From Pelobates cultripes (taxonomy: Eukaryota; Chordata; Amphibia; Anura; Pelobatidae), in contig OW240921.1 of NCBI GenBank assembly GCA_933207985.1, positions 772,611-836,610 on the forward strand: a stretch of DNA of 64,000 nt, given 5' to 3'. Position numbers and translations under genes: made by a program. Below, in pieces: positions 36,838-48,900 of the stretch (its first letter is position 1; each line of letters begins with the position of its first letter). The notes beneath the pieces were generated by a model. That model searched no databases. It was not told where the DNA came from and saw only the letters and a program-made list of their open reading frames with translations.

Positions 36838-37228
36838 ACCATAGGCATCCAGACCACTTCAGCTTAATTAAGTGGTCAGGGTGCCAGGTCCAGATAGGAT
36901 TAACCCTTTTTTTCTGTAAACATAGCAGTTTCAGAGAAACTGCTATGTTTACCTATGGGTTAATCCAGCCTCTAGTGGCTGTCTCATTGACAGCCGCTAG
37001 AGGGCTTCCACACTTGATAATGCTTTCCTATGGATTGGCTGAATGCGCGCGCAGCTCTTGCCGCGCATGGGCATTCAGCCGGTGACGGAAGAAGAGGAGA
37101 AGGAGAACGCCCGGCGCTGGAGAAAGAGGCAAGTTTAACCCCTTCAACCCCCAGAGCCCGTCGCACCATCAGGGCACTATAGTGCCAGGAAACGAGTATG
37201 TTTTCCTGACACTATAGTGGTCCTTTAA
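36838..37228 (+). mobile_element. T2-type element, family 2
   Basis: It starts TTAAAGGACCACCATAGGCA and ends CACTATAGTGGTCCTTTAA (TTAA at 37225-37228). Family landmarks are CATAGCAGTTTCAGAGAAAC, CTCTAGTGGCTGTCTCATTG and a GC-rich GCGCGCAGCTCTTGCCGCGC centre. Its right TTAA is also the left TTAA of the next piggyBac-like element. Confidence 0.8.
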
Positions 37229-38470
37229 CCCCTTAACGCCGGAGGGCGTACTATTACGTCCTATTTTAGGCGGCTCTAAACGCCGCCAGGCGTAATAGTA
37301 CGCCCTCCGTTTTTTTTTTTTTAACTTACCCGGTCGCCGGCGATTGCAGTTGGGGGGACTCCCAGGGAGCCCCCCGCGGCAGATCCTCCCTCCTTCAGCC
37401 CCCCCGGCCAAGTGAGAGTGAGGTCCTTGCGAGGACCTCACAATCACATGGCTGGGTTAGCTGCCTGCTGTATTGCCAGCAGGGGGACTGCCTGTAATGA
37501 CAGGTATTCCCCCTGCTGGCTGAATACAAATAAATTAAAAGTTAATAGAGTGTAAAAAATATATACACACACACACACACTGTCTAGGTGTATTTTACTA
37601 TTAATATATATATATATATATAATTATATATATAGATTAATATCAAATTACATGCAGACTGATTAAATATATATAATTATTGTTATATATTTATATCTAA
37701 TAGAAAAAAATATGTAAGTACGTTAAATAAAATTAAAAAATATATAGATGTATGTTATTTCGTTCTAACTGTATTGTGATAATATATATATCAAAATACA
37801 CGTAGAACGAAATATATCTATATACATAAATATATACGTATATATACCTATATATAAATAATTTACAAAAATTATATATACACATACGTATATATATATT
37901 AATTCTACATATATTTATGTAATATTTTTACATAATTAGGTATCTTAATTACAATTAGCAGGACCTGCCTGACAACCCATGCCGAAAGTAAAGTGAATTT
38001 AATTTGCTAGCACTATATTTAACCCTATAACTTTCCAAGACACCATAAAACCTGTACATGGGGGGTACTGTTCTACGCGGGAGACATCGCTGAACACAAA
38101 TATTAGTGTTTCAAAACAGTAAAATGTATTACAACGTTGTACATGACAATTTAACTGTCAATGTCATAATACGGTTTGCTTTTACTGCAATAAAATACAC
38201 ATATTTGTATTCAGCAAAGTCTCACGTGTAAAACAGTACCCCCTATGTACAGGTTTTATGGTGTTTTGGGAAGTTACAGGGTCAAATATAGCACATTACG
38301 TTTGAAATTGAAATTCGCCAGATTGGTTACGTTGCCTTTGAGACCCTATGGTAGCCCAACAATGAAAATCACCCCTATGATGACATACCATTTGCAATAG
38401 TAGACAACCCAAGGTATTGCAAATGGGATATGTCCAGTCTTTTTTAGTATCCATTTGGTCACAAGCACTG
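37225..38470 (-). mobile_element. piggyBac-like non-autonomous element, rearranged copy
   Basis: It starts TTAACCCCTTAACGCCGG with the GGCGTACTATTACG hairpin, so it is inverted relative to 5162-7193. It runs through the AT-rich block and the CTGTACATGGGGGGTACTGT segment. A junction near 38136-38142 (CAACGTTGTACATGAC) skips several hundred bases. The copy ends in the GCCATTTGGTCACAA region near 38470 without its second terminus. Confidence 0.65.
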
Positions 38471-38716
38471 GTTATGCACTGTATGATCATATAATGTAAC
38501 TAAACCCCCATTATTTTTGCCTAGATTAGGTGTTTTTAAAAAAACAAATAAAATCTTTCAACATTGAAGTTGCTGTTTAGTGGATAGGTGAGTGCGCTGG
38601 ATCTTGTGTATTATATATGTATATAGATATATATTATTTTGTTCTACGTGTATTTTAAGATATAGATAGATCTATAAATATAGAGAGATATATCTATATA
38701 TCGATATATATATTTA
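38471..38716. other. AT-rich stretch, possibly remnant piggyBac-like sequence
   Basis: TTGTTCTACGTGTATTTTAA near 38639 matches the AT-rich block of the piggyBac-like elements. Between 38471 and 38600 the sequence is unique-looking. Confidence 0.35.
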
Positions 38717-40743
38717 TTAACCCCTTAACGACGAGTGACGGACGAGGTCCGTCACTCAGGGGAAAGCGTTAATGACGAGTGACGGACCTTGTCCGTCACG
38801 CGCTAACCCCGGATCGCCGCGGTGCCGGCAATCGCGGGGTTAACGCTGTTGCTGGGTGCCTCCAAGTCAGGGGCAAACCAGCAACAGCAAATCCCGATAT
38901 CCCAGCCCATGTGATCGCTGTGACAACCAGTCACAGCGGTCATAATGCTGCTGGGATATCTGATCCGCCTCCCTCCACCTCGTGTGGGTTTGTGAAGTGG
39001 GGAGAGACTGATCGTTGCAACATTGTGTCCCAGAAGAATAGTGAATATCTATAAAAAGGTTCCTAATCCCTTTCCCCTTTATTTAAAAAAATAAATAAAT
39101 TAACCCTTTCCCTGCTGCTTGATCACTGTTAGCAATGATCAATATACAGGTCACAGTACTTTACTGTCATCTATTTTTTTTTTACTTTCAAGGGTAAATT
39201 TTATGTTTTTTGTAACCGTAAGGGGTTAATTTTTATTAGTTTATGATTTAGTTACTTGGGTGGGTGGAATTTAGTGGGAATTAGGGAATAAAAAAATAAG
39301 TTTAGTTATTTAAAGTTTTGTTAGCTGGGTTAACTGTATTTAACAATGTTCAGGAAGTATAGTGCAGAGGAGGCTTATGCCCTGTTAGCGGCCGACTCAG
39401 AGGCGACAGACACACCCTCAGAAAGTGACGCAGGGAACAGGGACTATGTGCCAGATACTGCAGGACCACCAGGGGAAATAGACTATTCCCCTAATGCTGA
39501 ACATGGAGCAGGTGACTGGGTAACCACTAATAATTTTTCCCCAGACATCCCAGTGTTTACAGCCAATCCTGGCATACAGGCTGACCTGTCTGGCTATAGT
39601 GCGCTGGATGTTATGCCGCTGTTCTTGGGGGATGAGATTTTTGGTGAGATAATCACCCGGACTAATCTCTATGTGGAGCAGTATCTGGCACACAATCCAG
39701 ACTCATCTCCAGGATAGAGAGATGGAACCCAACCAGTGTGCCAGAATTGAAACAATTCTGGGCACTGACCATGTTAATGGGGCTAATTAAAAAGCCCACA
39801 ATTAGGATGTATTGGTCTAAACATCCCATTTGCAATACCCCCATTTTTGCCGAGACAATGATGAGGGAAAGATATGAAGACATACTGCGATTTATGCACT
39901 TTAGTGACAAGTGCCTCCCAAAAGGTGATCCGCAGTATGATCATCTTTATAAAATACGCCCTTTTATTGCCCACTTTAACAGTAAATTTGCCACTATATA
40001 TACCCCCAATAAAAACATTTCCATTGACGAGTCCCTCATGAAGTTTAAGGGAAGACTGGGGTTTAGACAATATATCCCATCCAAAAGATCCCGATATGGG
40101 ATCAAATTTTATAAACTGTGTCAAAGTGGCAGTGGCTGCCTATACACCTTCCGTGTATACGAAGGAAGGGATAGCCACCTTGATCCCCCAGGTTGCCCAG
40201 ATATAGTAGGGACAAGTGGGAAAATTGTCTGGGACTTAATAATGCCGCTACTTAATAAAGGTTATCATTTATACATCGATAACTTTTATAATCGCATCCC
40301 ACTGTTAAAAATGTGTACTGCTTCGAGACCGTGGCCTGTGGCACTATTCGGAAGAGTCGCACAGGTTTCCCAAAGGCTTTAGCGAACAAAAAAATGAAGA
40401 GGGGAAACAGCAGCTCTCTGCCAGAATGAACTGCTGGCACTCAAGTACAGGGATAAAAAGGATGTTTTCATCTTAACCACCATCCATGGTGAAAACACTC
40501 GGAGGGTCGCAGTTCCTGGCAGAGAGGAATGTAAACAAGTGCCAGTCTGCATACGGCAATATAATCGGCATATGGGAGGCTGTCATGCCAAAAGCATGAG
40601 TTGGTGTTTGATGTGTGTTGACATATGTTAAGAGTTGTGGTCTTTGTTCTGGCACCAGGCCTAGACCATAAAACATCTAGATAGCCATCACCAGAGCTGG
40701 ACACAAGGCATTGCATAGAGTAGGCAATAAACTGCCAGACCAT
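38717..40743 (+). mobile_element. piggyBac element with decayed transposase, right end missing
   Basis: The left terminus TTAACCCCTTAACGACGAG is bounded by TTAA at 38717-38720. It is followed by a subterminal palindrome of GTGACGGAC/GTCCGTCAC words (38735-38800). The transposase pseudogene lies inside. No matching right terminus occurs before the next related element begins near 40800, so the right end is lost. The border at 40743 is approximate. Its terminus and palindromic layout resemble the non-autonomous elements here, which suggests that this family moved them. Confidence 0.6.
39346..40620 (+). pseudogene. piggyBac transposase pseudogene
   Basis: The first frame (39346-39717) is an acidic N-terminus from MFRKYSAEEAYALL to YVEQYLAHNPDSSPG. 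A one-base frameshift near 39710 leads into RIERWNPTSVPELKQFWALT and GLIKKPTIRMYW. The second frame continues to 40382 with NISIDESLMKFKGRLGFRQY and LYIDNFYNRIPLL, which hold two of the three catalytic aspartates of the DDE_Tnp_1_7 domain. Another shift is needed to read TVACGTIRKSRTGFPKALAN (about 40325-40385). Later fragments reach QYNRHMGG near 40575. The third aspartate and the cysteine-rich C-terminus are missing. The product cannot be active. Confidence 0.9.
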
Positions 40744-40799
40744 CTCTATATATCTATATATATATAAACAAGGGGCTGGCTTAACAAATTTGTTTGGAA

Positions 40800-41914
40800 C
40801 ACTTATTTATCATTTTATTCAGGGGAAATAGGGCTTTCATTTAACATCAAATATTTAGGTATGGAACATAATTTAATATGAATAACAAAAATAATGGGAT
40901 AAAATAAGATTTAAATTTTCTCCGTTCTACGCAACATTTTTACTGTGAATGTCAAAATACTGTTTGCTTTAACTGCAATAAAATACACATTTGTATTCAG
41001 CGATGTCTCACGTTTAAAACAGTACCCCCTATGTACAGGTTTCATGGTGTTTTGGGAAGTTACAGGGTCAAATATAGCGTGTTAAATTTTTCAGTTTTTT
41101 CACATTAAAATTCGCCAGATTGGTTACATTGCCTTTGAGACCATATGGTAGCCCAGGAATAAGAATTACTCCCCATGATGGCATACCATTTGCAAAAGTA
41201 GACAACCCAAGGTATTGCAAATGGGGTATTTCCAGTCTTTTTTAGTAGCCACTTGATCACAAACACTGGCCAAAGTTAGTGTTAATATTTTAAAATGCAA
41301 AAAACTAATTTGGACGCCAATTTTGACCAGTGTTTGTGACTAAGTGGCTACTAAAAAAGACTGAACATACCCCATTTGCAAAACCCTGGGTTGTCTACTA
41401 TTGTAAATGGTATGCCATCATGCGGGTAATTTTCATTCTTGGGCTACCGTACGGTCTCAAAGGCAACATAACCAACTTGGCAAATTTTAATGTGAAAAAA
41501 CTGAAATGTAAGCCTTATATTTGACTCTGTAACTTTTGAAAACACCATAAAACCTGTACATGATGGGTACTGTTGTACTCGGGAGACTTTGCTGAACAAA
41601 TATTAGTGTTTCAAAACAGTAAAATGTATCCAACAATTATATTGTCAGTGTAAGTGCCATTGGTGTATGAAAAATGCAAAAATATCACTAACAATATAAT
41701 CGTTGTAATACATTTTACTGTTTTGAAACACTAATATTTGTGTTCAGCGAAGTCTGAGTAAAACAGTACCCCCCCATGTACAGGTTTTATGTTGTCTTGG
41801 AAAGTTACATGGTTAAATATAGTGCTTGCGAATTCAATTCCCTATACTTTCGGCATGGGTTGTCAGACAGGTCCTGCAAATTGTAATTAATAAAATGTCC
41901 TAATTATGTAAAAT

Positions 41915-41971
<57 letters not shown>

Positions 41972-42542
41972 TTTTTAAAATTATTTTTAGGTATAGTGAT
42001 ATATACGTATATACATATTTTAAAATACAGAACGAAATTACACATTAATATATATGTTTATTTTTTATTATTTTTTTAAGTATTTACATATTTATTTTTT
42101 ATTATATATAAATATAGATAATGAAAATTATATATTTAATAAATATCATTGTACGTGTATTTTGATATATATTATGTATATAATATTAAAATTCACTTAG
42201 TGTATGTGTGTATATATACTTAGATCATATATATAATAAATATGATCTAAGTATATATTTATTTTTACACTGTTTTAACTTATTTTCTTTCATTTTCAGA
42301 CAGCAGAGGGAGTACCTGTCATTACAGGCACTCCCCCTGCTGGCAATGCCTTGGATCACATTGCCCAGGGGGGCCGAAGAGGACAGAGGGGGACTCCCTG
42401 GGCTCCCAGTTAAGTCCCCATACCACGATCACCAGCGACTGGGTAAGTACATAAGATCGCGGGGCGTTCTATGCCGCCCTGCAGCGTTTAGAGCCATCAA
42501 AATAGGGACGGCATAGAACGCCCTGCAGTCTTAAGAGGTTAA
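40800..42542 (+). mobile_element. piggyBac-like non-autonomous element, left end missing
   Basis: From ATCATTTTATTCAGGGGAAA onward it follows the order of 5162-7193. The large palindrome (about 41090-41520), a second palindrome near 41575-41760, an AT-rich block with (AT)n(AC)n at 41918-41968, and the GC-rich right end with CATTACAGGCACTCCCCCTG all appear. It ends GTCTTAAGAGGTTAA (TTAA at 42539-42542). The first 400 or so bases and the left terminus are absent. Confidence 0.7.
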
Positions 42543-43108
42543 AGGAGCATTATAGGATCAGGAACGCAAACATGTTATACGTGTTAAAACCACTATCTAG
42601 CCCCCTTGACTCCCTTTGCCTCCCTAAAGATAATACAATCATAATTGTATTCAAAACTGAAGCTGCTGCCTGCGAACTTCCTCTGACCTCTGACATCAGA
42701 AGTGGTTGCCTGATCCAATCACAATGCTTCCCCATAGGATTGGCAGAGACTGACCAAGAAGCAAATCAGGGGCAGAGCCAGCACAATTCAAACAGAGCCC
42801 TGGCCAATCAGCATCTCCTCATAGAGATGAATTGAATCAGTGAATCTCTATGAGGAAAGTTCAGTGTCTGCATGCAGAGGGAGGAGATACTGAATGTTTG
42901 GATGCATTTTAGGCAGTCATGACCCAGGAAGGATCTCTAACAGCCATCTGAGGAGTGGCCAGTGAAGTTATCACTAAGCTGTAATGTAAACACTGCATTT
43001 TCTCTGAAAAGACAGTGTTTACAGCAAAAAGCCTGAAGGTAATGATTCTACTCAGCAGAACAAATTCAATAAGCCGTAGTTGTTCTGGTGACTATAGTGT
43101 CCCTTTAA
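42539..43108 (+). mobile_element. T2-type element, family 1
   Basis: It starts TTAAAGGAGCATTATAGGAT and ends GACTATAGTGTCCCTTTAA (TTAA at 43105-43108). Landmarks are ATCAGAAGTGGTTGCCTGAT, CAATCAGCATCTCCTCATAG and GAGGAGATACTGAATG. It shares its left TTAA with the preceding piggyBac-like element. Confidence 0.85.
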
Positions 43109-43846
43109 AGTAGTAAAATAATTTGCTAGTGGTTTGAATCCATAACACACTAGGGGATATTTATCAAAAGTATGTCACTTTTCCATCTGAGAAACTTGTG
43201 GCGCAATTTATCAACTACTACTCAATAAGGAGCAAAACTATAAAAATAAAGACACTTTATTGATTGGGTCCACTGTGGACCGAATCATTGAAGTGTCTTA
43301 ATTGTTATGGTTGTGCTCCTCATTGAGTAGTATTTGTAGATTTATTTGGTCTTTGAGGAATAGGGTCTTTTGAGTGAGCACCCTGTCTTATTTTGTTTCC
43401 GGATATATATTCTTATAGCATTTAATTAGGAAAAGGTAGGCACACTAGTCAAATTTGTCTGCAATTTATCAAATGTCAGATTTTTTCATCTGTTGTTTAC
43501 CCCGTCATTTTAGAATATGTGCCATTCTTCATCTGATGCAATGGATTTATGGAATATTACTATTAATATATGCTGCCAAATTTAGAAAGGAGGAAAAATT
43601 ATGCCACTTTTCTGTTGTACCAAGTTACATTTTAATTCTAAATTTGGCAATCTTCTGAAAAGGACATTTCAATGAAAACTATATATGACTATAATAAATA
43701 CAACATAAGGACAGAATTTAACCAACATTTTTTAGGACACTGATAAGTATCCCCCAATGTGCTGTAAATATGAAACCTATTTTCGTGCAGTCTGTGTGGG
43801 GTCTCATCCAGGAAGGTTCTGGCTGGAGCTGAATAAACAAAGCGAT
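43109..43846. other. Non-repetitive-looking sequence inside the inverted duplication
   Basis: It resembles no known family here apart from its inverted copy at 63444-64000. Its 67-codon open frame at 43455-43658 reappears identically on the opposite strand at 63632-63835 only because the DNA is duplicated. That frame resembles no protein. Confidence 0.5.
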
Positions 43847-44584
43847 TTAAAGGATCACTATAGTGTCAGGAAAACAAACTCATTTTCTTGACACTACATA
43901 ATCCTTGGGGCACCCTCACCCTCAGGGTCCCCCTCCCGCTGGGCTGAAGGGGTAAAAACCCTTAAGCCACTTACCTTAATTGAGCGCACTGGCCTCCCCT
44001 TCGGTACTGGTGACCTCTCCTCCCCCGCCGTCAGCTCCGGAGTGGAGTGTAATGAGCATGCGTGGCAAGAGCCGCGTGCATTTTAACAGTCCGTAGGAAA
44101 GCATTTCTCAATGCTTTCCTATGGACGTTCTGCACGCGGGATGCGAATTTCGCATCCAGCGTCACAGAAGCGTCTCTAACGGCTGTCAGGAGGACAGCCA
44201 CTAGAAGTTGGATTAACCCTGCTATGTAAACATAGTTTCTTTGAAACTGCTATGTTTACACGTGAAGGGTTAAAACCTGAGGGACATTGCACCCAGACCA
44301 ATTCATTAAGCTGAAGTGGTCTGGGTGACTATAGTGTCCCTTTAAGCACTAACTGGCAAGAGCATTGAGCGGTGAGACTGTAGGGGGCATAATCTATACA
44401 CCAAAACTGCTTCATTAAAGGGGACACTATAGTCACCTGAACAACTTTAGCTTAATGAAGCAGTTTTGGTGTATAGAACATGCCCCTGCAGCCTCACTGC
44501 TCAATCCTCTGCCATTTAAATCCCTTTGTTTATGAACCCTAGTCACACCTCCCTGCTTGTGACTTTCACAGCCTTCCATAAACA
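43290..44584 (+). repeat. Left arm of a near-identical 1.3 kb inverted duplication
   Basis: Read as reverse complement this segment matches 62705-64000 base for base over nearly its whole length. I noticed only one substitution, in the T2 element (AAAACAAACTC here versus AAACCAAACTC there). It spans unique-looking sequence, a family-2 T2 element and the start of a family-3 element. Homology stops at 44584 next to the assembly gap. The right arm runs to the window end, so the true length is unknown. Confidence 0.93.
43847..44345 (-). mobile_element. T2-type element, family 2
   Basis: It starts TTAAAGGATCACTATAGTGT and ends GGTGACTATAGTGTCCCTTTAA (TTAA at 44342-44345). The interior has the GC-rich CCCCCGCCGTCAGCTCCGGA part and the CGCGGGATGCGAATTTCGCA palindrome. 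Its duplicate is 62945-63443. Confidence 0.85.
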
Positions 44585-44648
44585 CTTCCTGTAAAGAGAG
44601 CCCTATTTAGGCTTTCTTTATTGCATGTTCTGTTTAAGATTTTCTTAT
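44415..44648. mobile_element. T2-type element, family 3, cut by the assembly gap
   Basis: It starts TTAAAGGGGACACTATAGTC then ACCTGAACAACTTTAGC, runs through CACTTCCTGTAAAGAGAGCC and stops at the run of N. The short piece between 44342 and 44418 is the end of a further family-3 copy (CACCAAAACTGCTTCATTAA). Confidence 0.75.
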
Positions 44649-44748
44649 NNNNNNNNNNNNNNNNNNNNNNNNNNNNNNNNNNNNNNNNNNNNNNNNNNNN
44701 NNNNNNNNNNNNNNNNNNNNNNNNNNNNNNNNNNNNNNNNNNNNNNNN
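44649..44748. other. Assembly gap (100 N)
   Basis: Exactly 100 unknown bases are written here. This is a common placeholder for a gap of unknown size. It sits between a T2 element and the first satellite array. Confidence 0.99.
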
Positions 44749-45655
44749 AATATCCTGACTGACCGGCCGAAACCTTTACCGAATATCCTGACTGACCGGC
44801 CGAAACCTTTACTGAATATCCTGACCGACCGAAACCTTTACTGAATATCCTGACTGACCGAAACCTTTACCGAATATCCTGACTGACCGACCGAAACCTT
44901 TACCGAATATACTGACTGACCGAAACCTTTACCGAATATCCTGACTGACCGGCCAAAACCTTTACCGAATATACTGACTGACCGAAACCTTTACCGAATA
45001 TCCTGACTGACCGAAACCTTTACCGAATATCCTGACTGACCGAAACCTTTACCGAATATCCTGACTGACCGGCCGAAACCTTTACCGAATATCCTGACTG
45101 ACCGACCGAAACCTTTACCGAATATCCTGACTGACCGAAACCTTTACCGAATATCCTGACTGACCGACCGAAACCTTTACCGAATATACTGACTGACCGA
45201 AACCTTTACCGAATATCCTGACTGACCGAAACCTTTACCGAATATCCTGACTGACCGAAACCTTTACCGAATATCCTGACTGACCGGCCGAAACCTTTAC
45301 CGAATATCCTGACTGACCGACCGAAACCTTTACCGAATATCCTGACTGACCGAAACCTTTACCGAATATCCTGACTGACCGACCGAAACCTTTACCGAAT
45401 ATACTGACTGACCGACCGAAACCTTTACCGAATATCCTGACTGACCGACCGAAACCTTTACCGAATATACTGACTGACCGAAACCTTTACCGAATATCCT
45501 GACTGACCGAAACCTTTACCGAATATACCGACTGACTGACCGACACCTTTACCGAATATCCTGACTGACCGGTCGAAACATTTACCGGATATCCTGACTG
45601 ACCGGCCGGCTGAAACCTTTACCGGATAACCTGACTGGCCGGCCGGCCGAAACCT
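44749..45655. repeat. Satellite array, 29/33-bp units with higher-order pattern
   Basis: Units read AATATCCTGACTGACC then an optional GGCC or GACC, then GAAACCTTTACCG. This gives 29-bp units, or 33-bp units when the extra tetramer is present. From 45061 a block of seven units (215 bp) repeats from 45276 with the same order of variants, a higher-order repeat. Units decay towards 45655, where GGCCGGCC blocks expand. The left edge is the assembly gap, so the array is probably longer. Confidence 0.95.
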
Positions 45656-45949
45656 TAGTAGACAGGACACCCCTCCTGGCTCTCAGGATCCCTGACTCGC
45701 TGTGACCGATTATCCCATGTCTTGTTTGGATTGACTTGTGGATCGGACTTATCGATGGTGATTACATCCAGTTCTGAAGAGGTTCCCCCTCAGAGAATGC
45801 TGTCAGCCTTACAGACGGAATGGGCCAGTAAGGATCCGGTGTGTTACCTGCCCCCCTCTCACTGCAGCAAGAAGCCTTCCAGGAGTGGGTATTATTATTA
45901 ATACTATTATAACAGGCCTGCCATAGCCCTGGGTGCATTGTACTGTCAC
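45656..45949. other. Unique spacer between two satellite arrays
   Basis: Apart from the weak open frame at 45755-45901 I see nothing definite. The right part leads into the first 56-bp unit at about 45960. Confidence 0.5.
45755..45901 (+). CDS. Weak candidate small exon or ORF (48 codons)
   Basis: An ATG in context ATCGATGG opens a frame MVITSSSEEVPPQRMLSALQ, then TEWASKDPVCYLPPSHCSKK and PSRSGYYY-stop. It lies in the only non-repetitive sequence between the two satellite arrays, and its composition looks more protein-like than its surroundings. GTAAGG at about 45827 or GTATTA at 45889 could be splice donors. I recognise no family. The word GGAATGGGCCAGTAA within it reappears, slightly changed, at the far end of the 56-bp array (about 51135), so it may simply be the seed sequence of that satellite. 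Confidence 0.2.
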   Translation: MVITSSSEEVPPQRMLSALQTEWASKDPVCYLPPSHCSKKPSRSGYYY

Positions 45950-48900
45950 TTCCTACCAATAGGCCCAGTAACATGGGAGATACTGTCACTGCATTCACTG
46001 TGTGGGACTGTGTGTATGGTGTATGGCCCAGTAACATGGGAGATACTGTCACTGCATTCACTGTATGGGACTGTGTGTGTATGGCCCAGTAACATGGGAG
46101 ATACTGTCACTGCATTCACTCTATGGGACTGTGTGTGTATGGCCCAGTAACATGGGAGATACTACCACTGCATTGTATGGGACTGTGTGTATGGCCCAGT
46201 AACATGGGAGATACTGTCACTGCATTCACTGTATGGGACTGTGTGTATGGCCCAGTAACATGGGAGATACTGTCACTGCATTCACTCTATGGGACTGTGT
46301 GTATGGCCCAGTAACATGGGAGATACTGTCAGTGCATTCACTGTATGGGACTGTGTGTATGGCCCAGTAACATGGGAGATACTGTCACTGCATTCTCTTT
46401 ATGAGACTGTTTGTATGGCCCAGTAACATGGGAGATACTGTCACTGCATTCACTGTATAGGACTGTGTGTATGGCCCAGTAACATGGGAGATACTGTCAC
46501 TGCATTCACTGTATAGGACTGTGTGTATGGTGTATGGCCCCGTAACATGGGAGATACTGTCACTGCATTCACTGTATAGATACTGTCACTGCATTCACTG
46601 TATGGGACTGTGTGTGTATGGCCCAGTAAAGTAGGAGATACTGTCACTGCATTCACTGTATGGGACTGTGTGTATGGCCCAGTAACATGGGAGATACTGT
46701 CACTGCCTTCACTGTATGGGACTGTGTGTATGGCCCAGTAACATGGGAGATATGGTCACTGCATTCACTGTATGGGACTGTGTGTACGGCCCAGTAACAT
46801 GGGAGATACTGTCACTGCATTCACTTTATAGGACTGTGTGTGGCCCAGTAACATGGGAGATACTGTCACTGCATTCACTGTATAGGACTGTGTATGGCCC
46901 CGTAACATGTATAGGACTGTGTGTGGGGCTCAGTAACATGGGAGATACTGTCACTGCATTCACTGTATGGGACTGTGTGTATGGCCCAGTAACATGGGAG
47001 ATACTGTCACTGCATTCACTGTATGGGACTGTGTATGGCCCAGTAACATGGGAGATATTGTCACTGCATTCACTGGATGGGACTGTGTGTGTATGGCCCC
47101 GTAACATGGGAGATACTGTCACTGCATTATCTGTATGGGATTGTGTGTGTATGGCCCCGTAACATGAGAGATACTGTCACTGCATTTTCTGTATGGGACT
47201 GTGTGTGTATTGCCCAGTAACATGGGAGATACTGTCACTGCATTCTCTGTATAGGACTGTGTGTGGGGCTCAGTAACATGGGAGATACTGTCACTGCATT
47301 CACTGTATGGGACTGTGTGTATGGCCCAGTAACATGGGAGATATTGTCACTGCATTCACTGGATGGGACTGTGTGTATGGCCCAGTAACATGGGAGATAT
47401 TTTCACTGCATTCACTGTGTCTATGGTGTATGGCCCAGTAACATGGGAGATACTGTCTCTGCATTCACTGTGTGGGACTGTGTGTATGGTGTATGGCCCA
47501 GTAACATGGGAGATACTGTCACTGCATTCACTCTATGGGACTGTGTGTGTATGGCCCAGTAACATGGGAGATACTGTCACTGCATTCACTTTATAGGACT
47601 GTGTGTATGGCCCAGTAACATGGGAGATACCGTCACTGCATTCACTGTATGCGACTGTGTGTGTGTGGCCCAGTAACATGGGAGATACTGTCACTGCATT
47701 CTCTGTATAGGACTGTGTGTGTATGGCCCAGTAACATGGGAGTTATTGTCACTGCATTCACTGGATGGGACTGTGTGTATGGCCCAGTAACATGGGAGAT
47801 ATTTTCACTGCATTCACTGTGTCTATGGTGTATGGCCCAGTAACATGGGAGATACTGTCTCTGCATTCACTGTGTGGGACTGTGTGTATGGTGTATGGCC
47901 CAGTAACATGGGAGATACTGTCACTGCATTCACTCTATGGGACTGTGTGTGTATGGCCCAGTAACATGGGAGATACTGTCACTGCATTCACTGTATGGGA
48001 CTGTGTGTGTATGTGTGTTTTATGGGAGATACTGTCACTGCATTCACTGTATGGGACTGTGTGTGTATGGCCAGTAACATGGGAGATACTGTCACTGCAT
48101 TCACTTTATAGGACTGTGTATGGCCCAGTAACATGGGAGATACTGTCACTGCATTCACTGTGTATGGGACTGTGTGTATGGCCCAGTAACATGGGAGATA
48201 CCGTCACTGCATTCACTGTGTATGGGACTGTGTGTGTGTGGCCCAGTAACATGGGAGATACTGTCACTGCATTCTCTGTATAGGACTGTGTGTGTATGGC
48301 CCAGTAACATGGGAGATACTGTCACTGCATTCACTGTATAGGACTGTGTATGGCCCAGTAACATGGGAGATACTGTCACTGCATTCACTGTGTATGGGAC
48401 TGTGTGTATGGCCCTTTAACATGGGAGATATTGTCACTGCATTCACTCTATGGGACTGTGTGTATGGCCCAGTAACATGGGAGATACTGTCACTGCATTA
48501 TCTGTATGGGATTGTGTGTGTATGGCCCCGTAACATGGGAGATACTGTCACTGCATTATCTGTATGGCATTGTGTGTGTATGGCCCCGTAACATGGGAGA
48601 TACTGTCACTGCATTTTCTGTATGGGACTGTGTGTGTATGGCCCAGTAACATGGGAGATACTGTCACTGCATTCTCTGTATAGGACTGTGTGTGGGGCTC
48701 AGTAACATGGGAGATACTGTCACTGCATTCACTGTGTATGGGACTGTGTGTATGGCCCAGTAACATGGGAGATACCGTCACTGCATTCACTGTATGGGGC
48801 TGTGTGTATGGCCCAGTAACATGGGAGATACTGTCACTGCATTCACTGTATGGGACTGTGTGTATGGCCCAGTAACATGGGAGATACTGTCACTGCATTC

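Noticed and set aside
43455..43658. Identical 67-codon frames at 43455-43658 and 63632-63835 as a conserved gene pair
   Set aside because: Their identity is explained by the DNA-level inverted duplication. The peptide resembles nothing known.
46716..48283. Long open frames (up to 172 codons) in the 45.9-51.1 kb array, on both strands
   Set aside because: They are translations of a nearly stop-free 56-bp satellite unit. The same peptides recur in rotated frames and on the opposite strand, with no gene structure.
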